From: Lawsonella clevelandensis | Lineage (GTDB): Bacteria > Actinomycetota > Actinomycetes > Mycobacteriales > Mycobacteriaceae | Length of the DNA stretch: 64,000 nucleotides | Direction: 5' to 3' | Assembly: GCF_001293125.1 (NCBI RefSeq) | Contig: NZ_CP009312.1 | Coordinates: 372,001-436,000, forward strand | Shown here: piece after piece, positions 44,241 through 54,814 of the stretch | Numbering within the stretch: the stretch's first letter is position 1 | How the letters are laid out: each line of letters opens with the position of its first letter | The notes under the pieces: model-generated | Database searches by the model: none | Seen by the model: only the letters and a program-made list of their open reading frames with translations | Told to the model about the DNA's origin: nothing | Program-made: the position numbers and the translations under genes

Positions 44241-44277
44241 GGGTTCCCGTTGGAGGTTCTTTCTTTGACGGGAACCC
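44241..44277 (+). terminator. terminator-like hairpin after fumC
   Basis: GGGTTCCCGT and ACGGGAACCC form a 10-bp stem with a 17-base loop, 19 bases after the fumC stop. A GT-rich tail follows instead of a clean T-run, so strength is uncertain. It separates fumC from the next fumarase, which has its own control region. Confidence 0.65.
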
Positions 44278-44412
44278 AGTTGTTGTGTGCTGGAAGAGCT
44301 GGCGTGTGGCAGCACTGAGAGCTGTGATACAGCAGGGTGGCGGCATGTAATTTTTGACACATAAACATGTCTACAGCGCCTAACACTGCAGTTGAAGTGG
44401 CATTTTCTTAAT

Positions 44413-44431
44413 ATAGCTTAGGCTTACCTTG
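44413..44431 (+). promoter_or_regulatory. DtxR/IdeR-like iron box upstream of class I fumarase
   Basis: ATAGCTTAGGCTTACCTTG matches 14 of 19 positions of the DtxR/IdeR consensus TTAGGTTAGGCTAACCTAA, including the full TTAGGCT core. It lies about 65-85 bases before the start codon. A TTGAAG at about 16 bases from TAGCTT could be a promoter whose -10 the site would cover, giving iron-dependent repression. Promoter assignment is tentative. Confidence 0.6.
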
Positions 44432-44449
44432 GCAGACGATATCTGAAAA

Positions 44450-44468
44450 GAACCTTAGGCTAAAAATG
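44450..44468 (+). promoter_or_regulatory. second, weaker iron-box-like site
   Basis: GAACCTTAGGCTAAAAATG contains the exact TTAGGCTAA core but matches only 10 of 19 consensus positions. It lies 18 bases beyond the first box and 31 bases before the fumarase start. Paired boxes are common at DtxR targets, which raises its credibility. Confidence 0.4.
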
Positions 44469-44499
44469 AGTATCACCCCACTCTGCCCAAGGAATGATG

Positions 44500-46179
44500 A
44501 TGCCGGAATTCTTCTATGAAGACATGCTGCCCCTGCAATCCGATCCCACCGAATACCGCCTCCTCACCTCCGAGGGAGTGGAGACAGTAGAAGGACCGGA
44601 CGGCTCGACCTTCCTCAAGGTGAGCGACGAAGCCCTCGCCTTACTGTCGGAAACCGCAATGCACGACATTGCCCACTACCTGCGCGCCAGCCACCTTGCC
44701 CAACTCCGGAAGATCTACGACGACCCGGAAGCCAGCGACAACGACAAGTTCGTGGCCTACAACCTGCTGCAGAATGCCGTCATCGCCGCCGAAGGCACCC
44801 TCCCCATGTGCCAGGACACCGGCACCGCCATTATCAAGGGTGAACGCGGCCAGTACGTCCTGACCAACGGCACTGATGAGCGCGCCCTCTCCCTCGGCGT
44901 CTACAACGCCTACACACAGGACAATCTGCGCTACTCCCAGAATGCGCCGCTCTCTATGTACGAGGAGAAGAACACCGGCTGCAACCTCCCCGCCCAGATC
45001 GAACTGTACGCCGATACCACACCAGAATCCGACCGCAACTACCACTTCCTTTTCATGGCAAAGGGTGGCGGCTCCGCAAACAAGAGCTACCTCTACCAAG
45101 AGACTAAAGCCATCCTCAATCCCGATTCCATGATGCACTTCCTGGAGGGCAAGATCCGCAGCCTCGGCACCGCCGCCTGCCCGCCCTACCACCTGGGCAT
45201 CGTCATCGGTGGCACCTCTGCCGAATACGCACTCAAGACCGCCAAGTACGCAAGCGCCCGTTACCTCGACACTCTCCCCACTCACGGCGACGAAACCGGC
45301 CACGGCTTCCGCGACCTCGAGATGGAAGAAAAGGTTCTCGATATGACGCGCCACCTTGACATTGGCGCCCAGTTCGGCGGCAAGTACTTCTGCCATGACG
45401 TCCGCGTCATCAGACTCCCCCGCCACGGTGCCTCGCTGCCCGTCGCCATTGCTGTCTCCTGCTCGGCAGACCGCCAGGCCAAGGCGAAGATCACCCCCGA
45501 AGGCGTGTTCCTGGAAAAGCTCGAGACCAACCCCAGCCAGTACCTTCCCGAACTGTCCGATGCTGACATCGACCATGAGGGCGGCGACGAGACAGCCGTA
45601 AAGATCGACCTCGCCCAGCCGATGGAAAAGATCCTGGAGACCCTCTCCCAGTACCCCATCAAGACCCGCGTCTCGATGACCGGTACCATGATCGTGGCCC
45701 GCGACATCGCACACGCCAAGATCCGGGAGCGTATTGAAGCTGGCGAACCGATGCCCGACTACATGAAGAACCACCCGGTCTACTACGCCGGCCCAGCCAA
45801 GACCCCTGATGGAATGGCCTCTGGTTCCTTCGGCCCCACCACCGCCGGACGTATGGATCCCTACGTTGGACCATTCCAAGCACAAGGCGGCTCGATGGTG
45901 ATGGTTGCCAAGGGCAACCGCTCCAAACAGGTAACCGATGCATGCCGGCAGTACGGCGGCTTTTACCTTGGCTCCATCGGTGGCCCCGCCGCTGTATTGG
46001 CAAAGGACTGCATCAAGAAGGTGGAAGTACTGGAATACCCCGAACTCGGTATGGAGGCCGTGTGGAAGATCGAGGTAGAAGACTTTCCCGCCTTCATTGT
46101 GGTCGATGACAAGGGCAATGACTTCTTCGCCCACACCCAAGAGTGCACGCTGACCATTGGCAAGCGCCCTGGGCTGTAG
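44500..46179 (+). CDS. fumarate hydratase, class I (4Fe-4S)
   Basis: A 559-residue iron-sulfur fumarase of the FumA/FumB type, catalytic alpha and beta parts fused. Three cysteines expected to bind the 4Fe-4S cluster are in their conserved contexts (residue numbers from the ATG at 44494): C106 in MCQDTGTA, C229 in [11 protein letters not shown]323 in [10 protein letters not shown]. Later blocks include [43 protein letters not shown] and [12 protein letters not shown]. Three in-frame ATGs occur; the third (44500) has the best distance from AAGGA. These enzymes are oxygen-sensitive, favouring anaerobic growth and iron sufficiency. A long antisense open frame across it is a codon-bias shadow. 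Confidence 0.96.
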   Translation: MPEFFYEDMLPLQSDPTEYRLLTSEGVETVEGPDGSTFLKVSDEALALLSETAMHDIAHYLRASHLAQLRKIYDDPEASDNDKFVAYNLLQNAVIAAEGTLPMCQDTGTAIIKGERGQYVLTNGTDERALSLGVYNAYTQDNLRYSQNAPLSMYEEKNTGCNLPAQIELYADTTPESDRNYHFLFMAKGGGSANKSYLYQETKAILNPDSMMHFLEGKIRSLGTAACPPYHLGIVIGGTSAEYALKTAKYASARYLDTLPTHGDETGHGFRDLEMEEKVLDMTRHLDIGAQFGGKYFCHDVRVIRLPRHGASLPVAIAVSCSADRQAKAKITPEGVFLEKLETNPSQYLPELSDADIDHEGGDETAVKIDLAQPMEKILETLSQYPIKTRVSMTGTMIVARDIAHAKIRERIEAGEPMPDYMKNHPVYYAGPAKTPDGMASGSFGPTTAGRMDPYVGPFQAQGGSMVMVAKGNRSKQVTDACRQYGGFYLGSIGGPAAVLAKDCIKKVEVLEYPELGMEAVWKIEVEDFPAFIVVDDKGNDFFAHTQECTLTIGKRPGL

Positions 46180-46219
46180 AAATGTTCGGTCGTGCCCTGG
46201 CACTTACCATTATCAGGCA

Positions 46220-46270
46220 GAAGTAACCCCCCGCGAGAATCGCTCTCACAGGGGGGTTACTTCCTTTTTT
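46220..46270. terminator. bidirectional terminator between class I fumarase and pflA
   Basis: GAAGTAACCCCCC pairs with GGGGGGTTACTTC and is followed by a T-rich tract on the plus strand. The inner region can pair CGAGA with TCTC. It lies 41 bases after the fumarase stop and 31 before the pflA stop. Confidence 0.9.
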
Positions 46271-46300
46271 TGCGAGGAACGCTGGTGACCAGACAGAGCC

Positions 46301-47212
46301 TTAATAGACGTCCATTCCGTAGGAGCGGAACTGTTCGCGGACCCGTTCCACCAGCTCCGGGCTGGGCGGTTGGGTTGCTGCGAGTTTGTACTCAAGGCCG
46401 AGTTCGTTCCACTTGTCGGCACCCATATTGTGGAAAGGCAGCACCTCTACCCGCTGGACGTTGGGCCAGCCAGAGACCAGTTGGGCAACCGCGTCAACGT
46501 TCTCCACGGAGTCGGTGAGACCGGGAACGAGGACGAAGCGGACCCAAACGGGCTTCAGGGCGATAGCCAGGCGATCGCCAAATTCGATGGTCGGAGTGAG
46601 CTTCCGCTCGGTGACCTGTTGGTAGATATCGGGCAATCCGCTCTTCACATCCAGGAGGACGAGGTCGATGTCGTTCAACATGTCGTCGTCGCACTTAGCT
46701 CCGAGAAAGCCGGAAGTGTCAATGCAGGTGTGGATGCCGAGTTCTTTGGCGGCGCGGAGCACACGGCGGGTAAACTCCGGCTGGAAGAGGGGTTCACCAC
46801 CGGAGATGGTGATTCCTCCACCAGTTGCCTGGAAGACCTTCCGATACCGGTTGAGCCGTTCGACCACTGCGTCGACAGTCTGCCATTGGCCGTCTTTAAT
46901 TTTGAGAGTATCGGGGTTGTGGCAGTACTGGCAGCGTAGCGGGCACCCATTGAGGAAGAGTGTCATGCGTGTGCCTGGTCCGTCGACTGCTGTGACCAGT
47001 TCCCACGAATGAACGGATCCGAGGAAACCGGCGCGGCGGTCGGCCAACTGTCGACGTTGTGCGGTGGTGATCTCGGAGGCGTCTGCGGTGGGGCAGGAGC
47101 TTCCCTGCACCATCAGGGGGATAGCAGTGCCCACGCCAGCAGCGGTTCCCCGCCGCCGGCTTACCCCTACCTGGGGTTGGACAACTACTGCTCCGGAGAC
47201 ACCATCTGCCAT
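46301..47212 (-). CDS. pflA: pyruvate formate-lyase activating enzyme
   Basis: A 303-residue radical SAM enzyme that puts the glycyl radical on PflB. The cluster motif C-x3-C-x2-C is present as NGCPLRCQYCHNP, with the usual upstream HSWELVTAVDGPGTRMTLFL, then GGGITISGGEPLFQP and LDVKSG. The ATG at 47212 is four bases past the pflB stop, with GGGAG upstream. About 60 residues precede the normal PflA beginning; this Ser/Ala/Arg-rich stretch is absent from E. coli PflA, so a later start (for example the ATG at 47113) is possible. It is coupled to pflB in one operon. Confidence 0.93.
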   Translation of the reverse strand: MADGVSGAVVVQPQVGVSRRRGTAAGVGTAIPLMVQGSSCPTADASEITTAQRRQLADRRAGFLGSVHSWELVTAVDGPGTRMTLFLNGCPLRCQYCHNPDTLKIKDGQWQTVDAVVERLNRYRKVFQATGGGITISGGEPLFQPEFTRRVLRAAKELGIHTCIDTSGFLGAKCDDDMLNDIDLVLLDVKSGLPDIYQQVTERKLTPTIEFGDRLAIALKPVWVRFVLVPGLTDSVENVDAVAQLVSGWPNVQRVEVLPFHNMGADKWNELGLEYKLAATQPPSPELVERVREQFRSYGMDVY

Positions 47213-47216
47213 GGTC

Positions 47217-49478
<2,262 letters not shown>

Positions 49479-49727
49479 GTTGTGATACCTCAAGCTGAAA
49501 ACTGTGGTGAGTGGCGGTTAGTCACTCAGAAAATGCTGCCAAAAAGGGTGTTATTTAGGCGTGACTCAGTTTATCGGTTAAGTGAAATTCGGGAAAGTCG
49601 CCTATTACTCGAATAATTACTGGTCAACGTGAGGTTTTGGCGAATTTTCCGCGTTTCGAATAGCGCTATCCGTCTAGCGGTAATTAGCTAAAAAAGAGGC
49701 CCGCAAACTGAGATTTTTCATTTTTGA

Positions 49728-49743
49728 GGTGACGAATATCACA
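49728..49743. promoter_or_regulatory. CRP/FNR/GlxR-type palindrome upstream of pflB
   Basis: GGTGA-CGAATA-TCACA matches 9 of 10 fixed positions of TGTGA-N6-TCACA. It lies about 250 bases before the pflB start. The match suits a CRP-superfamily regulator such as GlxR; an FNR-type TTGAT-N4-ATCAA site was not seen. Confidence 0.42.
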
Positions 49744-50280
49744 ATTTTGGAGAACTGACATTGTCCACTACATGAGAATTTTCTCCAAAAGACGGTTGGA
49801 TCCCCCTTTGCTGCTCCCGGGACGCAGTCGCAGTGCGGTCACCTGTTTCCTTGGCCAGCACTTCTACGCCCTCCATCGCGAATGTCACAACCTCCCCCCC
49901 ATAGCGCATCTATTGATACACGAACCCCTCCCACTGGCCGAAACTCACAAGATGCACGGCAGACACTCGCTAGACTGCTCCCACTACATCCACGTCAGTG
50001 GCAGTTACACAACGACAGTGCACCCGATTCCGCTGTAAGCGCTCGTTTACCAGACACCGGACATTCAAGGCTGTCAAAGACGAAGAACACCAGATGTGGT
50101 TCCCAGATCCGATGAGGTCGTCACCGTGAGTCCACAGTGACCGACAAGGCACTTTCCGTAACCGGCACGAGCATGCGTTGTGGTCAGCGCACGGGACGTA
50201 GTGTTCGTATCCTAGAGTAACGATTGTTGCGGGACGCACACATAAAGCAGATTATGAGCCGATCAGACTGCCAGGTAAAG

Positions 50281-50320
50281 GTACAACTGGTGGGCCCCTC
50301 TTGGGGCCCACCAGTTGTAC
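50281..50320 (-). terminator. strong hairpin downstream of hsp20
   Basis: A perfect 18-bp inverted repeat (GTACAACTGGTGGGCCCC and its complement) with a four-base loop starts 30 bases past the hsp20 stop. On the minus strand it is followed by CTTTACC, so the U-run is short. It is the most stable simple hairpin seen in the window. Confidence 0.8.
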
Positions 50321-50350
50321 TAATCCGCAAGTGAATGTAGCGGGCGGGTT

Positions 50351-50797
50351 CTATTGATGAGCTGCGCCATCTACTTCTTTACGCTCTGCCGTATCGCTCT
50401 TAATGACATGGTTGACGGTAATCTTCCGAGGCTTGGCTTCCTCTGCCACTGGCAAGGTGAGCTTCAAGACACCGTCTTCGTAGGCTGCCTCAATACGGTC
50501 GGTGGCAAGACCGCGCCCCAGCGTGAGCTGACGCGCAAACGTGCCGTTACGTCGTTCGCGGGTGAGCCACTCAATGTCCTCTCCGGACACCGAAGAACGC
50601 TCGGCACGCACAGTAAGGGTACGGTCGTCAATATCAATATCAATCGAAGCAGGGTCAACGCCCGGCATATCGATCTCTGCGACGAACACGTCACCCTTCT
50701 TGTAAAGGTCCATCGAGAGGTTGGAACTCTGCGGGGTGGAGACGCCGGTAAAGAGACGCTCAAACTCGCGGAACGGATCGAATGTTGCAGTAGCCAT
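50351..50797 (-). CDS. Hsp20/alpha-crystallin family small heat-shock protein
   Basis: A 148-residue ATP-independent chaperone. The ATG at 50797 has AAAGGAGG eight bases upstream. The GTG three codons earlier is less favoured. The N-terminus FDPFREFERLF is typical for bacterial Hsp20. The crystallin domain (about residues 28-130) has MDLYKKGDVFVAEIDMPGVDPASIDIDIDDRTLTVRAE, a Q-L-T-L strand and the DGVLKLTLPV end. A HAIR operator lies upstream, tying it to the HspR heat-shock repressor, as for Acr2 in M. tuberculosis. hspR itself is not in the window. Confidence 0.95.
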   Translation of the reverse strand: MATATFDPFREFERLFTGVSTPQSSNLSMDLYKKGDVFVAEIDMPGVDPASIDIDIDDRTLTVRAERSSVSGEDIEWLTRERRNGTFARQLTLGRGLATDRIEAAYEDGVLKLTLPVAEEAKPRKITVNHVIKSDTAERKEVDGAAHQ

Positions 50798-50898
50798 AGT
50801 GGCCACCTCCTTTGTGGTGGTGTCAGTAGAGGCGTTCGTTGTTTTCGTGATCTAAGTTGAGCCGATCAAGATCAACTATGACAGTAATGACTATAACT

Positions 50899-50919
50899 CT
50901 TGATACGAATAGACTCAAG
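50899..50919 (-). promoter_or_regulatory. HspR-binding HAIR element upstream of hsp20
   Basis: CTTGATA-N7-ACTCAAG matches the HAIR consensus CTTGAGT-N7-ACTCAAG at 12 of 14 fixed bases with exact spacing. It lies about 100 bases upstream of the hsp20 start, inside the divergent spacer with the sirtuin gene. A less regular GTTGA/TCAAC inverted repeat occurs at 50856-50876. Confidence 0.72.
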
Positions 50920-50957
50920 TATATATTTTCGCCCCCAGCGAAGATTTCTGTTCTAGC

Positions 50958-51734
50958 ATGAGAACTATGACTGACCAGCAAGTTCTCCTCCAAGAAGCAC
51001 AGCGCCTCTGCGCTGATGCCGCTCACGTCGCCATCCTTTCTGGTGCAGGAATATCCGCCGAATCAGGGATTCCCACATATCGCACCTCCCAAAGTGGCCT
51101 CTGGGAACAGTTCGACCCACAAACTCTTGCCACCCCAGAGGCATGGGCACAGGACCACCAGATGGTGTGGGCCTGGTACCTGTGGCGAAACTCGCTTGTC
51201 CGCGACGTCCAACCTAACGCCGCCCACCAGGCCCTTGCCCGCTGGGAACACTATGCCGACGTCCGTATCTGCACCCAGAATGTAGATGACCTCCACGAAC
51301 GAGCAGGGTCTACGCAAGTTGAGCACGTCCACGGCACACTTTTCCATTTCATCTGCTCGGAATGTCGATCCGACTACCCCCACCCCGTCGATATTCCCAG
51401 CGAGGAAGTGCTACGCGCAGAACCACCTGTCTGCCCCTACTGCGGTGCACCCATCCGCCCGGACATTGTGTGGTTTGGAGAAATGCTCCCCCACATTCCT
51501 TGGGAACGCAGCGTCGCTGCCGCAGAACATTGTGATGTGTACCTCACAGTAGGAACATCAGCGGTAGTCCAGCCAGCCGCAACACTTCCTCGCATCGCCG
51601 CCCACGCAGAAAAACCCGTCATCGAGATCAACCCTGCTCGCACGCCAGAATCCTCTCTCTGCGATGTCAGCCTCCGGATGAGTGCCAGCGAAGCCCTCCC
51701 CCTCCTCCTCGCCGCGCGGAAAGCTGCCGCGTAG
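50958..51734 (+). CDS. cobB: NAD-dependent protein deacylase, sirtuin (CobB type)
   Basis: A 258-residue Sir2 protein using NAD+ to remove acyl groups from lysines. Motifs: ILSGAGISAESGIPTYR, CTQNVDDLHERAG, the catalytic His in HVHG, a zinc site of two C-x2-C pairs (CSEC and CPYC), and TVGTSAVVQPAA. A Y-x2-R pair in WYLWRN is the signature that lets SIRT5/CobB-type enzymes accept succinyl and other acidic acyl lysines. The start may be the ATG at 50958 or three codons later; no clear ribosome site is visible, so a leaderless mRNA is possible. The HspR box in the shared spacer might affect it too. Confidence 0.94.
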   Translation: MRTMTDQQVLLQEAQRLCADAAHVAILSGAGISAESGIPTYRTSQSGLWEQFDPQTLATPEAWAQDHQMVWAWYLWRNSLVRDVQPNAAHQALARWEHYADVRICTQNVDDLHERAGSTQVEHVHGTLFHFICSECRSDYPHPVDIPSEEVLRAEPPVCPYCGAPIRPDIVWFGEMLPHIPWERSVAAAEHCDVYLTVGTSAVVQPAATLPRIAAHAEKPVIEINPARTPESSLCDVSLRMSASEALPLLLAARKAAA

Positions 51735-51743
51735 GCTAGCGCT

Positions 51744-52361
51744 ATGACTGAAACTGCCGCCACCTTGTGGCCATGTCCCTCTTCCTTCCCCACTGAGCTA
51801 TGGCCAGTTGAGGAGCTGTCGTCTATCGACCCTGCTCCTTCCGAATGGGTGACGGTATACGACCTGAGCTTGGGTGCGGGGCGAGTACGGTCCCGGCAAT
51901 GTGGGGTCACCGACAATGCATCGAAGTCGACCTCTATCCCCGAGCTGTTTGCCAGCATGGGCGCATCCCCCGGATGTAAGGAACCCCAAGTGAATGTTCT
52001 CATGCCATTCCTCTGGTTCTGGGATGCTTACCCTCTCCCCCATGAAGGATGGAATTATCGTGACGACAGTGGCACCGACCGGCCTCTTCTCCGCTATTCC
52101 TGCACGCCAGTATCTGACGAGTGGAATAACTGGTGTATCGAGGTGAGGGGCGACGAGCTTCGTCATTATCTAGCTATTCAGGGAAAAATTGCTATTTTCC
52201 ACTGTGCATTTCGGCAAGTTTCCATGCGAGAAGTTGCCTTAGAGTTTTCGGATAGTTTTCACAAAGAATGGGCTGACCTGCTATTACAGGTTCAACCATG
52301 TGTCATCGACGGAGTTCACTCCACAGAGGTAGGGCTTTCAGGCACGTATTTCGTGCGCTAG
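51744..52361 (+). CDS. hypothetical protein, no recognised family
   Basis: A 205-residue open frame nine bases after cobB, with AGG eight bases before its ATG. I do not recognise it. The product is rich in Trp, Ser and acidic residues, with no signal peptide or transmembrane helix. The segments VNVLMPFLWFWDAY and GDELRHYLAIQGKIAIFHCAFRQVSMREVALEF are the most structured. Cysteines (8) are scattered without a metal motif. Position suggests cotranscription with the sirtuin, so it could be a substrate or modulator, but this is only context. A spurious open frame is unlikely given its length and spacing. Confidence 0.62.
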   Translation: MTETAATLWPCPSSFPTELWPVEELSSIDPAPSEWVTVYDLSLGAGRVRSRQCGVTDNASKSTSIPELFASMGASPGCKEPQVNVLMPFLWFWDAYPLPHEGWNYRDDSGTDRPLLRYSCTPVSDEWNNWCIEVRGDELRHYLAIQGKIAIFHCAFRQVSMREVALEFSDSFHKEWADLLLQVQPCVIDGVHSTEVGLSGTYFVR

Positions 52362-52462
52362 CACAGATTCCGATCATGATTCTAGACATATCTATGCGCA
52401 TATGTGATTATGCTCATATTTAGGAGCGTCGATACAGAAACCGACGCACAAACAAGGGATCC

Positions 52463-53518
52463 ATGATGACCGAAACTATGCTCGCAGAGCGTTTTCACGC
52501 AGCGGATCGCTCGATCTCCCTTGAGGAAATCCCGATCCCGCACCCCGGCCCCGGCGAAGTACTCATCAAAGTTGCGTACTGCGGTATCTGCCACTCCGAC
52601 CTCAGCCTTATTAGCGGTGCATTCCCCGCTAGAGTCCCTGTCGTCACACAAGGCCACGAAGCCTCCGGCACCATTGTCGAACTTGGCCCTGGTGTCACTG
52701 GATGGAAGGAAGGAGACCGAGTTATTCCCTCTGCCGGCCGCCCCTGCGGTAAATGCCGCAAGTGCCGCCGTGGAGCCTACACCGACTGCCTCGACCTCCA
52801 CCTCATGTCTTTTGCCTACGACGGAGCCTGGGCAGAGTACCACGTGGCCCAGTCTGCGGGCCTAACAAAGATACCCGACAATGTTCCCATGGATCAGGCT
52901 GCTCTCCTCGCAGATGCCGTATCTACCCCCTACGCAGCAGTAGTGCGTACCGGCCATGTCCACATGGGTAATTCAGTGGCAGTCTGGGGCGTTGGTGGTG
53001 TCGGCGCACACCTCGTCCAACTCTCCAAGCTGGCCGGTGGTGTGCCTGTTATCGCCATCGACCTCAACGACACTGTCCTGGAACGTGCAAAGCGGCTCGG
53101 CGCGGACTACACCCTCCGCAGCGATGATCCTGACCTGATGCAGAAGATCGAGGATATTACCGATGGACGCATGATCGATGTCGCCTTTGACGCCGTTGGC
53201 ATCACTCCTACCCTGCGCGCCTGCGTGGCGTCTCTCGATGTTGACGGACGCGCAGTCTCGGTTGGCCTCTCCGCCCAAGAAATTGACGGTGGCCCCTTCC
53301 TCGACTTTAACCTGCACCGCAAGCAGATCCGTGGCCACCTCGGTTACAAGAGCCAGGACATCGCCATGCTCGCAGAGATGCTGTCCTATGGACGGCTGGA
53401 TCTTACTGAGTCGGTCACTAAGGTCATTCCACTGACTGACATTAAGCAAGGTATCGACGACCTGAAGAACCACCGCGGTAATCCCATCCGCATCCTCGTC
53501 AAGCCCGGAGAGGATTAA
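52463..53518 (+). CDS. zinc-dependent alcohol dehydrogenase (MDR superfamily)
   Basis: A 351-residue NAD(P)-linked dehydrogenase. Catalytic zinc ligands appear in YCGICHSDLS and TQGHEASG. The structural zinc site is C-x2-C-x2-C-x7-C in PCGKCRKCRRGAYTDC. The Rossmann fold has VWGVGGVGAHLVQL and ends at an acidic residue (IAIDLND), favouring NAD+ over NADP+. It is a typical bacterial short-tail ADH; the alcohol or aldehyde used is unknown. In a fermentative host it could dispose of reducing power downstream of PFL-derived acetyl-CoA via acetaldehyde, which is inference. It has its own terminator. Confidence 0.92.
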   Translation: MMTETMLAERFHAADRSISLEEIPIPHPGPGEVLIKVAYCGICHSDLSLISGAFPARVPVVTQGHEASGTIVELGPGVTGWKEGDRVIPSAGRPCGKCRKCRRGAYTDCLDLHLMSFAYDGAWAEYHVAQSAGLTKIPDNVPMDQAALLADAVSTPYAAVVRTGHVHMGNSVAVWGVGGVGAHLVQLSKLAGGVPVIAIDLNDTVLERAKRLGADYTLRSDDPDLMQKIEDITDGRMIDVAFDAVGITPTLRACVASLDVDGRAVSVGLSAQEIDGGPFLDFNLHRKQIRGHLGYKSQDIAMLAEMLSYGRLDLTESVTKVIPLTDIKQGIDDLKNHRGNPIRILVKPGED

Positions 53519-53520
53519 TT

Positions 53521-53565
53521 ATGCCGAAGTGGATCTCCCACCCGCTCATCCCCCCTGAGGCATAA
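53521..53565 (+). other. possible 14-codon ORF after the alcohol dehydrogenase
   Basis: ATG to TAA encodes MPKWISHPLIPPEA. GGAGAGG stands seven bases before the ATG, overlapping the end of the dehydrogenase gene, and the ORF ends before the terminator. It may be a real micropeptide, a remnant of a lost gene, or chance. No family is recognised. Confidence 0.2.
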
Positions 53566-53595
53566 CTCCCTCGCAAACATTGTCTGCCGTACGCA

Positions 53596-53643
53596 CAGCT
53601 GGGGTGCTGCCACTTCACGCGTGGCAGCACCCCAGCTGCTTTC
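53596..53643. terminator. bidirectional terminator between ADH and ychF
   Basis: An exact 18-bp stem (CAGCTGGGGTGCTGCCAC and its complement) with a seven-base loop is followed by CTTTCT. It lies between two convergent genes. Confidence 0.88.
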
Positions 53644-53678
53644 TATAACTGTTCGCCGTGCGCTAGGCCGTGCAGCTG

Positions 53679-54758
53679 CTACACATTGAAACGGAACTCG
53701 ACGACGTCGCCTTCCTGCATGACGTAGTCCTTACCTTCCATGCGAACCTTGCCGGCAGCCCGGCAGTCATTGATGGAGCCATGCTCAATGAGGTCGTCGT
53801 AGGAGACAATTTCGGCTTTAATGAAGCCCTTCTCGAAGTCACTATGGATGACGCCAGCCGCCTTCGGAGCAGTATCGCCCTGGTGAATCGTCCACGCTCG
53901 GACTTCCTTCTCCCCGGCAGTGAGATAGGTCTGGAGACCGAGCGTGTGGAAGCCAGCCCGCGCCAGCTGTGCCAAACCGGGTTCATCCTGGCCAATGGAC
54001 TCCAAGAGTTCAAGGGCATCCTCGTCATCCAGCTCCACCAGCTCCGCCTCCACTTTGGCGTCCAGGAAAATGGCCTCTGCCGGCGCTACCTGCTCGCGCA
54101 GTTCCTGCTTACGAGCCTCGTCCGTGAGGATGGACTCGTCCGCATTGAAAACATAAAGGAAGGGTTTGGTGGTTAGCAGGTGCAGTTCGTAGAGGAGATC
54201 CCCCTCAACCTCATCTGCACGGGAAAAGATCGTGTCCCCGTTTTCCAGGATCGCCTGCGCCTTCTCCACTTCCGCTACCTGCTTCTTCAGGGACTTGTCC
54301 TGCTTTGCCTGCTTGGCGAGACGCGGCAGCGCCTTCTCGATGGTCTGCAGATCCGCAATGATGAGCTCGGTTTCAATCACCTGAATATCATCAAGCGGGT
54401 CTACCTTGCCTGCCACGTGCACCACGTCGGGGTCACCGAAAACGCGCACCACCTGGCAGATGGCATCCGAATCGCGGATATTAGCAAGGAACCTATTGCC
54501 CAGGCCTTCGCCCTCCGAGGCGCCCTTCACAATGCCGGCAATGTCGACGAAGGACACCGTGGCCGGCACGATGCGCTTAGCGTTAAACATCTCCTGCAGT
54601 TTGGGAAGACGAGCATCCGGCAACTCCACCACACCGACATTGGGTTCGATAGTGGCGAAGGGGTAGTTCGCAGCCAGCACATCGTTTTTGGTTAAGGCAT
54701 TAAAAAGGGTCGACTTGCCTACGTTGGGCAGACCGACAATTCCAAGAGTAAGGCTCAC
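53679..54758 (-). CDS. ychF: redox-regulated ATPase/GTPase YchF (OLA1)
   Basis: A 359-residue P-loop protein of the Obg family. The N-terminus has [15 protein letters not shown] (8-22), the switch region [20 protein letters not shown], and the altered G4 region YVFNADES that makes YchF prefer ATP. A coiled-coil insert lies around residues 130-180. The C-terminal TGS domain ends [16 protein letters not shown]. It binds ribosomes and is linked to translation and oxidative stress responses. It is a single-gene unit, divergent from the transporter gene. Confidence 0.97.
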   Translation of the reverse strand: MSLTLGIVGLPNVGKSTLFNALTKNDVLAANYPFATIEPNVGVVELPDARLPKLQEMFNAKRIVPATVSFVDIAGIVKGASEGEGLGNRFLANIRDSDAICQVVRVFGDPDVVHVAGKVDPLDDIQVIETELIIADLQTIEKALPRLAKQAKQDKSLKKQVAEVEKAQAILENGDTIFSRADEVEGDLLYELHLLTTKPFLYVFNADESILTDEARKQELREQVAPAEAIFLDAKVEAELVELDDEDALELLESIGQDEPGLAQLARAGFHTLGLQTYLTAGEKEVRAWTIHQGDTAPKAAGVIHSDFEKGFIKAEIVSYDDLIEHGSINDCRAAGKVRMEGKDYVMQEGDVVEFRFNV

Positions 54759-54814
54759 GATTCTTCACTTTACCTGGTACCCACGCAATCGCCTCTACCG
54801 CTATTGTTACAAGA

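Larger units (their letters stand above)
49479..50350. promoter_or_regulatory. about 870-base intergenic control region upstream of pflB
   Basis: No credible gene is present; short open frames lack ribosome sites and family likeness. The pflB-proximal 280 bases are visibly A/T-richer than the surroundings and carry a CRP/GlxR-like palindrome (49728-49743) and an adjacent 10-bp inverted repeat TTTTGGAGAA/TTCTCCAAAA (49745-49754 and 49781-49790). The distal part, to 50280, shows nothing clear except the hsp20 terminator at its end. The length is unusual in this otherwise compact window and suggests multi-input control of pfl or an unrecognised small RNA. Confidence 0.5.

Noticed and set aside
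44641-46203. 520-residue antisense open frame across the class I fumarase gene
   Set aside because: It lies wholly opposite a gene with clear catalytic motifs; its product is low-complexity Gly/Val/Asp-rich and shows no domain. It is a codon-bias shadow.
49772-50038. 88-residue open frame in the pflB-hsp20 gap
   Set aside because: No ribosome site, atypical composition, no recognisable family; nearby frames of similar size exist on both strands.
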